Source: Janthinobacterium sp. SUN073 (lineage in GTDB: Bacteria; Pseudomonadota; Gammaproteobacteria; Burkholderiales; Burkholderiaceae_D). Taken from it: DNA of 64,000 nt. The notes under the pieces are model-generated. The model ran no database searches. It saw only the letters and a list, made by a program, of their open reading frames with translations, and had not been told where the DNA came from. Where the stretch lies: positions 1 through 64,000 of the forward strand of contig NZ_JAPUBT010000012.1 of NCBI RefSeq assembly GCF_030397665.1, written 5' to 3'. The position numbers were made by a program, and so were the translations under genes. Shown here piece by piece: positions 26,604 through 34,912 of this stretch. Positions within the stretch are counted from its first letter, which is position 1. Each line of letters begins with the position of its first letter.

Positions 26604-27041
26604 TTAGCGGCGGCTCGATGTAAAGGTCAACAGTAAGGCGACCAGGCCCACCAGCACCAGCGGTCCCATGAACAGTGGCGCGAGGAATTTATGCGCGTTC
26701 ACGGCCGCCAGCACGACGCCCGTCGCCAGGCTGGCCAGGAAGATGAACAGCCACCAGCCCGCGGCATTGGCCTTGTTCGGCGGCACGCGCTTGGCCACCA
26801 GGCCATTCGCATAGGCATTCTTGGCAAAGAAAAAGGCGATGAACAGCAGCAATAGCACCACGCCGCCGACCAGGGTGTCGCGCGACGAGGTATCGGTCGT
26901 GCCGGCAGGGTCCAACCCGGGCGCAGGCTCGGTGGTAGCAGTGGTGGCGCTGGCCGCAGCGGATGCATCGGCTGCCGGCGGCGCGGATGCGGGGGCCGGC
27001 AGGGTAAAACCGCTGTTGTCTTTTGGAGTCTCTTGCGCCAT
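26604..27041 (-). CDS. Three-helix membrane protein of the tubulin-like operon
   Basis: The product has 145 residues. An Ala/Pro/Thr-rich disordered N-terminus (about 1-52) is followed by three membrane helices (about 56-76, 93-115, 118-140) and a short basic tail. I do not recognise the family. It lies between the vWA-like gene and the tubulin-like gene, 37 bases before the latter, all on the same strand, so it may be a membrane attachment point for the tubulin-like protein. AGAGG lies upstream of the ATG. Confidence 0.65.
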   Translation of the reverse strand: MAQETPKDNSGFTLPAPASAPPAADASAAASATTATTEPAPGLDPAGTTDTSSRDTLVGGVVLLLLFIAFFFAKNAYANGLVAKRVPPNKANAAGWWLFIFLASLATGVVLAAVNAHKFLAPLFMGPLVLVGLVALLLTFTSSRR

Positions 27042-27085
27042 GGTATGCCTCTGTCGAATGGAAGGAATTTTGAAGGAATCGTTGT

Positions 27086-28555
27086 TCAGGCCAGGCTCAG
27101 GGTATGGCCTTCGGCCACGCGCACGACGGCCGGTTTGCCCAGGCCGCGTTTGAGTTCGCCGATGTCGCGGCCGTCGTCATCGCGGATCTGCACGCTTTTA
27201 AATGGTTTTAATAACACTTGGCGCTGCACGCCGTCGGCCATCACCTTGTAGCGCGTGGCGCGCGTGCCCAGCAAACCCAGCGCCAGCAGACCCAGCACGA
27301 GTGCCAGCACGCCACCGAGGATCACCAGCACGGGCAGCAGCGGGTACTGGATGCGCACCAGCAGCGGGATCGTCGCCTGCGAGGCGCGCACGCTGTCGGG
27401 CGGCGTGAACATGCCAGAGATCGGGTCGCCGGGGAACAGTTCCTGCAAATCCTTGCCAAAACTGGACGCCAGCGCCAGCCGCTGTTCCGACAGGCCCACC
27501 TGCGCCTGCATGGGCAGCATCACTTGCTTGCCCATGGCGGCGATCGCCTGCGCCGACCACGGCGAGGGAATCTGCGCCATCGGCAAGGCAAACTGTACCT
27601 GCACGGCCTGGCTGGCGCCCGGCTGCAGCTGGCGAATTTGATCTGGCGCAACGTGCAGGGGCGCATTCTGGCCCGCCAGGCTGGCGTGCACTTTGGCGCT
27701 GTCGATCACGTACGGGAAAAACATGTTTTGCAAGGACGCCTGCAGCACCACTTGCGGCACCAGGTTCGCCGCATCGACATCGAGCACGATGGTGCGCCCG
27801 TCGCGGCCCAGGCTGGCGTGCACATTGCGACTGTTCTTGACGGACTGGGGCACGATGCGCACGGCATCCTGGTCCACCGGTTTTAATCGCGCGGGCGGGC
27901 GCGTCAGCACTTGCGACAGCCGCCCTTCGGCCAGGATGCGGGTCAACGCCTCGGACGCCGGCTGGCCATACGCGAGCGCATACACCATCAAACCCTTGGC
28001 GCTGTACAGCTTGCCCTGTACAGGCATGCGCAACGGAAACACCAAGGTCTTGGTGATCGACGGTTCCAGATGCAGCAAGCGATAAAAGTCGCGGTTGCGC
28101 TCGGCCGTCTGGCTGTCGTTGTTCGGGCTGTTCTTGTTATTCGTAAAAATCCACACGATGCCGGACGCGGACTGGAACGGCCCTGTGATGGTTTTGGTCA
28201 CGGCTTCCTGGAAATCCGTGTCGGCCAGCGTGCCGCCGGCGCTCTTGCGCGCCAGGCCCAGACTGGCCAGCTGGCCCGCCACGCCGGCGCCGCCCTGTCC
28301 CTGCCCGATCAGTGCGGGCGAGACATTGCTGCCGCTGCTCTGGCTGAAGGCCAGGGTATAGACTTTATCGGACGGGCTCGTGGCGGCCTGCGCCACGGCG
28401 CCCACCAGGGCTTTCAGTTGCGAGTGTTCATCCGTGTAGAACGGCTCCATCCAGCCCGAATTTTGCACCAGAAACGCTTGCTGGATGCCGGCCGCCTGCG
28501 CGGTGGCAGCACTGAACAACGCGGCGCAGGCCACCGTCAGTAAGCGCGCCTTCAT
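27086..28555 (-). CDS. Secreted vWA-like protein with C-terminal membrane anchor
   Basis: The product has 489 residues. A signal peptide (about 1-22, ending AQAAG) precedes a domain with the order of a von Willebrand A fold: first strand QQAFLVQNSGWMEPFY, later GIVWIFTNNKNSPNND. The metal-binding DxSxS motif is replaced by QNSGWM, so classical metal coordination is probably lost. Beta-rich segments follow, then one membrane helix (about 402-430) and a 59-residue cytoplasmic tail. It could link periplasm to the cytoplasmic tubulin-like protein. The ATG overlaps the upstream stop codon (ATGA), indicating coupling. Domain call is by pattern only. Confidence 0.65.
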   Translation of the reverse strand: MKARLLTVACAALFSAATAQAAGIQQAFLVQNSGWMEPFYTDEHSQLKALVGAVAQAATSPSDKVYTLAFSQSSGSNVSPALIGQGQGGAGVAGQLASLGLARKSAGGTLADTDFQEAVTKTITGPFQSASGIVWIFTNNKNSPNNDSQTAERNRDFYRLLHLEPSITKTLVFPLRMPVQGKLYSAKGLMVYALAYGQPASEALTRILAEGRLSQVLTRPPARLKPVDQDAVRIVPQSVKNSRNVHASLGRDGRTIVLDVDAANLVPQVVLQASLQNMFFPYVIDSAKVHASLAGQNAPLHVAPDQIRQLQPGASQAVQVQFALPMAQIPSPWSAQAIAAMGKQVMLPMQAQVGLSEQRLALASSFGKDLQELFPGDPISGMFTPPDSVRASQATIPLLVRIQYPLLPVLVILGGVLALVLGLLALGLLGTRATRYKVMADGVQRQVLLKPFKSVQIRDDDGRDIGELKRGLGKPAVVRVAEGHTLSLA

Positions 28556-30036
28556 GCCTGCAAGGCCCAGCCATCGATGCGCGACAGCAGCGGATGATAT
28601 GCCCACAGCGTGCCTTCATGGACAAACAGGCGCACGCGCCACGGCTCGCTGACGGCAAAGGTATGAAACACGGTTTCGCGCAATTCATCGTCCTGCACCA
28701 GCTGGGCCGCCAGGCGCTCGTTCGAGCGCAGCACGCTGGACAGGCCGGCGCTGGTGGCAAACTTCACGCCAAAGACGCTATTGCCAGCACTCGATTCCAG
28801 CAGCGGCATGACAGCCTGGTTCTTGCCGCCATCGTCGCCGTGTTCCGGCTCTTCCCACGGCGCCGTTTTCAGCTTGGTGGCGAAGCGGTAATTGAAGCTG
28901 CCCGAACACAGGCGCGGCGCCAGCGCGTCGGCCTTCTCGACCTGGCCGCCCAGTTTCACATAGACATAGGTGCAGCGGCGGCTTTCAAAGCACAGTTGCC
29001 ACAGGCCACCGTCGCGCGACAGGTAAGGGCTGCCAAATTCGAAATGCGGCACCAGCCCTTCGGGCCAGGGCGTAAACGACGCGGCCACGTTGCCATCCGG
29101 CTGCAACTGCAGCCGCAGCTGGCCGTTGGCGCACGGCCACACGGCCATACGGTTGTAGGCCACGGGCGCGCCGACGGCACCCAGATCCATCATGCCGTCG
29201 AGCAGCACGTCGCTGCCCGGCTTTTGCCCTGCGTCAAGATTGACGAAGCGGATGCGGCCATCGTCGTCGCGCAAGGGCGCCCACAGGCGGTTCTGGAACC
29301 ATACGGGGCCCGCCACGCACGGCGCGCCGCCCACATGCTCGACCACGTAAGTGAGCGAAGGCACGTCGGGACGGATGCAAGCGAGGCCATGGCTGGTCGG
29401 CAAGACCAGCACGCTGTTGAACTCCGGCACCAGCTCGGCGCGCCAGGCGCCGTGGGCCAGGTCCGATTCGGCCAGCAAGCCGCCATGGTCGGGGTCCAGC
29501 GCCAGCCAGCGTTTCGAGGCGGGCAACCAGGCATGCAAGACGGCCTTGCGCGGGTCCAGCGCCAGCAGCGCGGGCGCGCTGGTGCCGAACTGGGCGGAGA
29601 AGAATTCGTACTCGCCCGGCGGCGGCATGGGTAGCGAGGCGTCGGCCTGCGCATGCTCTTCGCGCGCGCGCTGGTCCGCCAGCTTCAGGGGCACGCTGGC
29701 CTGGCGCAAACCGGCCGCGCCAGCCGGCGGCACGTCGCTGACGGGCTGCGCGCCGAAAGGAGGAGCCCAGGGCGGTGTAACCGCCGTGCCAGGCGGCACC
29801 TGCAAGGCCACTCCCGAGGCGGGATCGAACGAGAACTCAGGCGGAAACAGCCGCACCGGCGCACCGGCGGCACCGGGCAGGCGCCGCGCATGCATCAGCT
29901 TGCCGATATCGGCCTGGCTCAGCAGGGGCGAGACGTTCTGGCCGTCCGCGCTGCGCTGCATGCTCCACGCGCCATCGTCGTCGACGTACCAGACGCCGGA
30001 GGGCACGGCCCAATCCCCAGAAGTTTTAAGATCCAT
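28552..30036 (-). CDS. Soluble beta-rich protein, first gene of the tubulin-like operon
   Basis: The product has 494 residues, with no signal peptide or membrane helix. The first 150 residues are proline-rich with PPW and PPP stretches, which could be ligands for the GYF_2-like domain of the tubulin-like protein. The rest has recurring short strands (LLALDPRKAVLHAWLPASKR, LVLPTSHGLACIRPD, LWAPLRDDDGRIRF) that look like beta-propeller blades, though no named family is recognised. The start at 30034-30036 has no clear ribosome-binding site; the frame stays open 29 codons upstream. It overlaps the vWA-like gene by four bases. Confidence 0.6.
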   Translation of the reverse strand: MDLKTSGDWAVPSGVWYVDDDGAWSMQRSADGQNVSPLLSQADIGKLMHARRLPGAAGAPVRLFPPEFSFDPASGVALQVPPGTAVTPPWAPPFGAQPVSDVPPAGAAGLRQASVPLKLADQRAREEHAQADASLPMPPPGEYEFFSAQFGTSAPALLALDPRKAVLHAWLPASKRWLALDPDHGGLLAESDLAHGAWRAELVPEFNSVLVLPTSHGLACIRPDVPSLTYVVEHVGGAPCVAGPVWFQNRLWAPLRDDDGRIRFVNLDAGQKPGSDVLLDGMMDLGAVGAPVAYNRMAVWPCANGQLRLQLQPDGNVAASFTPWPEGLVPHFEFGSPYLSRDGGLWQLCFESRRCTYVYVKLGGQVEKADALAPRLCSGSFNYRFATKLKTAPWEEPEHGDDGGKNQAVMPLLESSAGNSVFGVKFATSAGLSSVLRSNERLAAQLVQDDELRETVFHTFAVSEPWRVRLFVHEGTLWAYHPLLSRIDGWALQA

Positions 30037-30165
30037 GTATTTTCTATGACTAGCAATGCATATCAGGCGGTGTAACGGTTGCTGGGGCTGACGCAACGAG
30101 GTCGCAACCCTGGCAGTTCTCATAGTAACGTCTTTTTATCAGTATGAAAACATTGACGGCGTTCC

Positions 30166-30648
30166 TCAGCCCTGCTGCGTCCGCACTTTCGTCAGCAGCT
30201 TGGTGGTCGAGCGGTCGTGCGCGAAATCGATGGCCACGGCCTGGCCGCCATACGCCAGCACGGCCTTGCCTTCAGGGATGGCCACCATGTCGTAGTCGCC
30301 GCCCTTGGCATAGATTTCCGGTTCAATTTCCTGCACCACTTCCAGGGCGCTGTCTTCCGAGAACGGCACCACCAGGCTCACCGCTTCCAGCGCGGCCAGC
30401 ACGGCCATGCGGTCTTCGCAACTGTTCAAGGGACGGTCGTCACCCTTGCCCAGGCGTTTCACCGAGGCATCGGTATTCACGGCCACCACCAGCGAGGCGC
30501 CCAGCGCGCGCGCCTGCGCCAGATAGGTCACGTGGCCGCGGTGCAGAATGTCGAACACGCCATTCGTCACCACCACCGGTTTCGGCAGCGCTGCGGCGCG
30601 AGCGCGCAGTTCGTCACGGCCGCACAGTTTGTTTTCAAAATCAGGCAT
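30166..30648 (-). CDS. rfaE2: D-glycero-beta-D-manno-heptose 1-phosphate adenylyltransferase
   Basis: The product has 160 residues, a stand-alone nucleotidyltransferase domain equivalent to the C-terminal half of E. coli HldE. The HxGH motif is in GVFDILHRGHVTYLAQAR, the closing motif is FAHDRSTTKLLTKVR, and KGGDYD is in between. It activates heptose phosphate with ATP for the LPS inner core. As is common in betaproteobacteria, the kinase part must be encoded elsewhere. It is 129 bases upstream of the tubulin-like operon on the same strand and divergent from oxyR. Confidence 0.9.
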   Translation of the reverse strand: MPDFENKLCGRDELRARAAALPKPVVVTNGVFDILHRGHVTYLAQARALGASLVVAVNTDASVKRLGKGDDRPLNSCEDRMAVLAALEAVSLVVPFSEDSALEVVQEIEPEIYAKGGDYDMVAIPEGKAVLAYGGQAVAIDFAHDRSTTKLLTKVRTQQG

Positions 30649-30857
30649 GGATATCTCTTGTTGGGTTAAAGTTGGTCACGCTCAGGCGTGGCTATCGCCT
30701 TGCATGCCGCCGCCAGCGCCGGCAGCCCTCTGCCTTCGCTGCCCGGTCCCGCATTATAGGGGGCGATCCGCTACAATACGCCATCGGCGCCACAGTTTCA
30801 GGTGCGCGCCACCTTTCATTCATTGCAAGTAAGCACTTCCTGTGTTTCAATCAAACT

Positions 30858-31796
30858 ATGACACTGACTGAACTGAAATATATCGTTGCAGTCGCGCGCG
30901 CGAAGCACTTCGGCCACGCCGCCGAAGCTTGCTTCGTTGCCCAGCCCACCCTGTCAGTGGCCATCAAGAAACTCGAAGACGAACTGGGCGTGGTCCTGTT
31001 CGAACGGGGCGGCGCGGAAATCTCCGTCACGCCCCTGGGCGCGCAGATCATCGCGCAAGCCGAACGCGTGCTGGAACAGACGGCCGCCATCAAGGAACTC
31101 GCCAAACAAAACAAGGACCCGCTGGCCGGCCCCCTGCGCCTGGGCGTGATCTACACGATCGGCCCCTACCTGCTGCCACCCCTGGTCAAGGCCATGATAG
31201 ACCAGGTGCCGCAGATGCCTTTGATTTTGCAGGAAAACTTCACGGTTCGCCTGCTCGAATTGCTGCGCCAGGGCGAACTGGACGTGGCCATCATGGCCCT
31301 GCCCCTGCCCGACCACGGCATGGCCATGCAGGAACTGTATGACGAACCGTTCGTCGTGGCCATGCCGCGCCAGCATCCGTGGACGGCGCGTGAAAAAATC
31401 GCCGCGCAAGACTTGAAATCGGAAACCATGCTGCTGCTGGGCAATGGCCACTGCTTCCGCGACCAGGTGCTGGAAGTGTGCCCCGAAATGGCGCGCTTTT
31501 CCTCGCCCGGCAACGGCATGCAGCGCACGTTTGAAGGTTCCTCCCTGGAAACCATCCGCCACATGGTGGCCAGCGGCATCGGCTTGACGGTGCTGCCGCG
31601 CGCCTCCGTGTCCAATATGCACGCCACCGACGGCATGCTCGCATACCGGCCCTTTGCCGCCCCCGTGCCATCGCGCAGGGTGGTGATGCTGTGGCGCAAG
31701 AGTTTTACGCGCAAGGCTGCCATCGATGCCCTGTGCGCAGCCATCGCCAGCTGCGACTTGCCCGGCATTACCCCCTTGTGCGAAGACGCAGCCTAG
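30858..31796 (+). CDS. oxyR: Hydrogen-peroxide-sensing LysR regulator OxyR
   Basis: The product has 312 residues: an N-terminal winged helix (MTLTELKYIVAVARAKHFGH onward) and a regulatory domain holding the redox pair Cys199 and Cys208 in GHCFRDQVLEVC, at exactly the E. coli OxyR numbers. Peroxide forms a disulfide between them and turns on catalase, alkyl hydroperoxide reductase and other defence genes. No catalase gene is adjacent here. The ATG at 30858 starts the conserved protein; the frame is open much further upstream, but that part overlaps hldC in antisense and is not coding. Confidence 0.95.
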   Translation: MTLTELKYIVAVARAKHFGHAAEACFVAQPTLSVAIKKLEDELGVVLFERGGAEISVTPLGAQIIAQAERVLEQTAAIKELAKQNKDPLAGPLRLGVIYTIGPYLLPPLVKAMIDQVPQMPLILQENFTVRLLELLRQGELDVAIMALPLPDHGMAMQELYDEPFVVAMPRQHPWTAREKIAAQDLKSETMLLLGNGHCFRDQVLEVCPEMARFSSPGNGMQRTFEGSSLETIRHMVASGIGLTVLPRASVSNMHATDGMLAYRPFAAPVPSRRVVMLWRKSFTRKAAIDALCAAIASCDLPGITPLCEDAA

Positions 31797-31873
31797 CGGC
31801 CAGGCGTCAAAATAGTACATTTGCATACTATTTGCGATAATCGACCTTTCTCTTCAACAAGATCGAGTCTTCC

Positions 31874-32728
31874 ATGAACAAGCTGGCGCTGTATTTCCGC
31901 CTGATACGGCTGGACAAGCCTATCGGTACCGTATTGCTGCTGTGGCCTACCCTGTGCGCGCTGTGGCTGGCGCAGCAGGGTGTGCCGGACTGGCGGCTGC
32001 TGCTCATTTTTACGCTTGGCACTTTCCTGATGCGCTCGGCTGGCTGCGCCATCAACGACTACGCCGACCAGGATATCGACAAATTCGTCAAGCGCACGGT
32101 GGACCGCCCCATCACCAGCGGGCGCATCAGCGGCAAGGAAGCGCTGGCCGTGGCCGGCGTGCTGACCGTGCTGGCCTTCTGCCTGATCCTGCCCTTGAAT
32201 GCGCTCACCAAGCAATTGTCGGTGGCCGCCGTCATCATCGCCGGCACCTATCCCTACTTCAAGCGTTTCTTTGCGATTCCGCAAGCGTACCTGGGCATCG
32301 CCTTCGGCTTCGGCATCCCCATGGGCTTTGCCGCCATCACGGATTCCGTGCCCGTCGTCGCCTGGCTGCTGCTGCTGGGTAATGTCTTCTGGGCCGTGGC
32401 CTACGATACGGAATACGCGATGGTCGACCGCGACGACGACTTAAAGATCGGCATCAAGACCTCGGCCATCACCTTTGGTCGCTACGACGTGGCCATCATC
32501 ATGCTGTGCTATGCCGCTTTCCTGCTGTTGTGGCTGGTCTGCGGCTGGCACCTGGGCTTGCGCTACTGGTATGTGGCGGGCTTGCTGGTGGCGGCCGGCT
32601 GCGCCGTTTACCACTACACCCTGATCCGCGCACGCGAGCGCATGCCGTGTTTTGCGGCGTTCCGGCATAATAACTGGCTAGGAGCAGCGGTGTTTGCGGG
32701 CGTGGTGCTGGACTTTGCTTTCCGTTAA
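31874..32728 (+). CDS. ubiA: 4-hydroxybenzoate octaprenyltransferase
   Basis: The product has 284 residues and eight to nine helices. The two aspartate-rich motifs are [19 protein letters not shown] (about 61-79) and [21 protein letters not shown] (about 181-201), which bind the polyprenyl diphosphate through magnesium. It attaches the side chain in ubiquinone synthesis in the inner membrane. It lies 77 bases after oxyR on the same strand and may be transcribed with it or on its own. Confidence 0.95.
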   Translation: MNKLALYFRLIRLDKPIGTVLLLWPTLCALWLAQQGVPDWRLLLIFTLGTFLMRSAGCAINDYADQDIDKFVKRTVDRPITSGRISGKEALAVAGVLTVLAFCLILPLNALTKQLSVAAVIIAGTYPYFKRFFAIPQAYLGIAFGFGIPMGFAAITDSVPVVAWLLLLGNVFWAVAYDTEYAMVDRDDDLKIGIKTSAITFGRYDVAIIMLCYAAFLLLWLVCGWHLGLRYWYVAGLLVAAGCAVYHYTLIRARERMPCFAAFRHNNWLGAAVFAGVVLDFAFR

Positions 32729-32836
32729 GCAATCATCCTTGCGCTGCGGCAGCCCTTGAGGCGGCGCAAGACCAGCCTGTCCGCTGTTGCCTACACTGGT
32801 ATTTCACTGTGCAGTTTCACTTCCATGAGGTAATAC

Positions 32837-33193
32837 ATGAGCTCGATACATACCGGAAAATCCAGCAGCGACAGCATCCTCGCCGACGCCGACAAGGCGC
32901 GCGACAAACTGGTCGGCGACCTGAAAACCGTCATCAATGAAGCGGAAGGCTGGCTCGATGGCGCCAAGGATCAGACGGGCGAGAATGTCAAAGCCGTCAA
33001 GGACAAGTTCATCGCCACCCTGGAAACGGCCAAGAAAGACTTGATCAAGCTGGAAGAAGACTTGCTCGAACGCACCAAGAAGGCGGCCAAGGCCACCGAT
33101 GAATACGTGCAGGACAATCCATGGAAAGCCGTGGGCGCGGGTGCCGTCGTCGGCGTGCTGTTCGGCCTGCTGCTTTCCTCGTCACGCCGCTAA
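32837..33193 (+). CDS. DUF883 (YqjD/ElaB) family membrane-anchored protein
   Basis: The product has 118 residues: an amphipathic, charged helical region (about 15-95) and a C-terminal helix NPWKAVGAGAVVGVLFGLLL ending in SSRR. This is the YqjD/ElaB arrangement; in E. coli these proteins bind ribosomes at the membrane in stationary phase. GAGG lies upstream of the ATG. It is first of three small genes equivalent to yqjD-yqjE-yqjK. Confidence 0.88.
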   Translation: MSSIHTGKSSSDSILADADKARDKLVGDLKTVINEAEGWLDGAKDQTGENVKAVKDKFIATLETAKKDLIKLEEDLLERTKKAAKATDEYVQDNPWKAVGAGAVVGVLFGLLLSSSRR

Positions 33194-33249
33194 GTAGTAC
33201 CGACAGAGTACCGACGGCGCAGGCCGTCTCCTGACGCGAAAGGCAGCAT

Positions 33250-33636
33250 ATGGCTATCGTGCACCATGTCGCCCAAGTCGCAGCGACTCTCGCCGCCATC
33301 GTCCAGACCCGTCTGGCCCTGGCGGCCGTGGAAATGGAAGAAGAGTCGCTGCGCTTCCTGTCCTATCTGGCGCTGGCCATGCTGGCACTGCTATGCCTGT
33401 TTGTCGGCCTGGTGCTGCTGGTCTTCCTCGTCATCGTGCTGTTCTGGGACACGCACCGCATCGCCGCCATCGCCGTCACGGCCGCCGTCTTCATCGCTGC
33501 CGCCCTCGCCACCCTGCTGGGCGTGCGCGCCAGTTTCCGCAGCAAGCCGAAACTGCTGTCCTTCACACTTTCCGAACTGAACAAAGACCTGGACGAGCTG
33601 CAATTGCTGGCGCGCCGGGAATCGGAGCGGCCATGA
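33250..33636 (+). CDS. YqjE-like phage-holin-family membrane protein
   Basis: The product has 128 residues and two adjacent membrane helices (about 40-66 and 74-96) flanked by charged helices; this matches the holin_3_6/YqjE family, which despite its name is not phage-linked. Function unknown. It lies between the YqjD-like and YqjK-like genes and overlaps the latter by four bases (ATGA). Confidence 0.82.
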   Translation: MAIVHHVAQVAATLAAIVQTRLALAAVEMEEESLRFLSYLALAMLALLCLFVGLVLLVFLVIVLFWDTHRIAAIAVTAAVFIAAALATLLGVRASFRSKPKLLSFTLSELNKDLDELQLLARRESERP

Positions 33637-33986
33637 CCACGCATCCCACCAAGTTATCGCATGTCCACACGGCCGCCAGCCTGGCGCAGCGACGCGACGC
33701 GCTGCTGGCCGAATGCGCGCTGCAGCGCCTGGCCCTGGGCGTGCAGACGCGCCAGTTGCTGGAACCGTTGACGGGCGGCAATCTGCGCCACACCCTGGCC
33801 ACGCGCTTCAAGATTCCCCTGATGATTGGAGGCGCCGCGCTGGGCCTGCTGCTGGTGCGCCCGCAGCGTTTCCTGCCCCTGCTGCGGGCCAGCGGCGCGC
33901 TGCTCAAGCACGCCACCACCGCCCTGCCCGTCGTGCTGGCGCTGGCGCAGCGTTTCAGCAAGAAACAGCCCCCCCTTGAAAAATAG
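33633..33986 (+). CDS. YqjK-like protein
   Basis: The product has 117 residues: an Ala/Arg/Leu-rich helical N-terminal half (SLAQRRDALLAECALQRLAL) and one or two weak hydrophobic stretches (about 65-80 and 88-105). Context and composition fit YqjK, the third member of the yqjDEK group. Start by overlap with the previous stop codon, with GGAG six bases upstream. Function not known. Confidence 0.7.
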   Translation: MTTHPTKLSHVHTAASLAQRRDALLAECALQRLALGVQTRQLLEPLTGGNLRHTLATRFKIPLMIGGAALGLLLVRPQRFLPLLRASGALLKHATTALPVVLALAQRFSKKQPPLEK

Positions 33987-34039
33987 CGGTGTCTGGCGGC
34001 ATCCAGTCACACGCTGCCGGGTAGTACCAGCATAGGTCG

Positions 34040-34075
34040 TTACTTGCCCACTTATTTACCTACTCATTTACCTAA
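34040..34075 (-). repeat. Three tandem 12-base units carrying successive in-frame stop codons of proC
   Basis: Read on the minus strand: TTAGGTAAATGA, GTAGGTAAATAA, GTGGGCAAGTAA. The three units are adjacent, in frame and similar, each coding (L/V)GK followed by a stop. The first contains the real proC stop codon at 34064-34066; the other two are downstream. It is best explained as a tandem duplication of the gene's last twelve bases. Confidence 0.7.
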
Positions 34076-34894
34076 CTCTTCCCCCATCTCGCGCCCGCGC
34101 TGCGCTGCCGCCTTGATGCCCTTGACGATGGCCGCCTTCACGCCGCTCTCTTCCATGCTGGTGAGTGCCGCATACGTCGTGCCGCCCTTCGAGGTGACGC
34201 GTTCGCGCAGCAGCGACACGGGTTCGCTGGAGTTCGCCGCCAGCTGCGCCGCGCCCGTAAACGTGGCAATGGCCAGTTGCGTGCCCTGCTCCGGCGTCAA
34301 GCCCAGTTCGGCGGCCGCCTGCTGCATCGCTTCGATAAAGTAGAACACGTAGGCGGGGCCGCTGCCCGACACAGCCGTGACGGGGTCGATCTTGGCCTCG
34401 TCGGCTAGCCAGACGGTCTGGCCGACGGCGCGCAGGATGGCATCCGCCGTCTTTTTCTGTTCCTCGCTGACGCCGCCGCTGGCCACCATGCCCGTGATGC
34501 CCATGCCGATCAGGGCCGGCGTGTTCGGCATGCAGCGCACGATGGCGCGGTAATCACCGAGCCAGCGCGACAGGTCTTGCGCGCGGATGCCGGCCGCGAT
34601 CGACAGGATCAATGGCGCCCGTTCCCCGTCGAGGAAGGGCAGCAATTGCGCCGCCACTTCGCGCATGCTTTGCGGTTTCACGGCCAGCACGATCACGTCC
34701 ACGGCGCGCAGCGCCTCACTGGCGGCAGTCGCCGTGGTGACGCCGAATTGCGCCTGCAATTTTTCCAGCGCGGGCGCATGCGGGTCGATCACGTGGATGT
34801 TGCCGCCCAGGGTCAGCTTGCCCGCCAGGCCGGCGATCAGGGCGGCCGCCATATTGCCGCCGCCTACAAAGGCGATGTTCAATTCTGTCGTCAT
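34064..34894 (-). CDS. proC: Pyrroline-5-carboxylate reductase
   Basis: The product has 276 residues. The N-terminal Rossmann motif is FVGGGNMAAALIAGL, followed by VLAVKPQ, and the C-terminal dimerisation domain has the conserved VTAVSGSGPAYVFYFIEAM and the TSKGGTTYAAL active-site segment. It performs the last step of proline synthesis, reducing P5C with NAD(P)H. It follows yggS by 18 bases on the same strand, a common pair. The 3' end carries tandem stop codons (see 34040-34075). Confidence 0.95.
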   Translation of the reverse strand: MTTELNIAFVGGGNMAAALIAGLAGKLTLGGNIHVIDPHAPALEKLQAQFGVTTATAASEALRAVDVIVLAVKPQSMREVAAQLLPFLDGERAPLILSIAAGIRAQDLSRWLGDYRAIVRCMPNTPALIGMGITGMVASGGVSEEQKKTADAILRAVGQTVWLADEAKIDPVTAVSGSGPAYVFYFIEAMQQAAAELGLTPEQGTQLAIATFTGAAQLAANSSEPVSLLRERVTSKGGTTYAALTSMEESGVKAAIVKGIKAAAQRGREMGEELGK

Positions 34895-34912
34895 GGTGAT
34901 TCTTTCATTCTA

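Noticed and set aside
22994..26623. Long plus-strand frames of 456 and 525 codons opposite the tubulin-like gene
   Set aside because: Shadow frames with His/Arg-rich translations; the minus-strand gene has clear motifs and a good ribosome-binding site.
33250..33636. Prophage remnant suggested by a holin-family protein
   Set aside because: The gene belongs to the chromosomal yqjD-yqjE-yqjK group, and no other phage gene is near.
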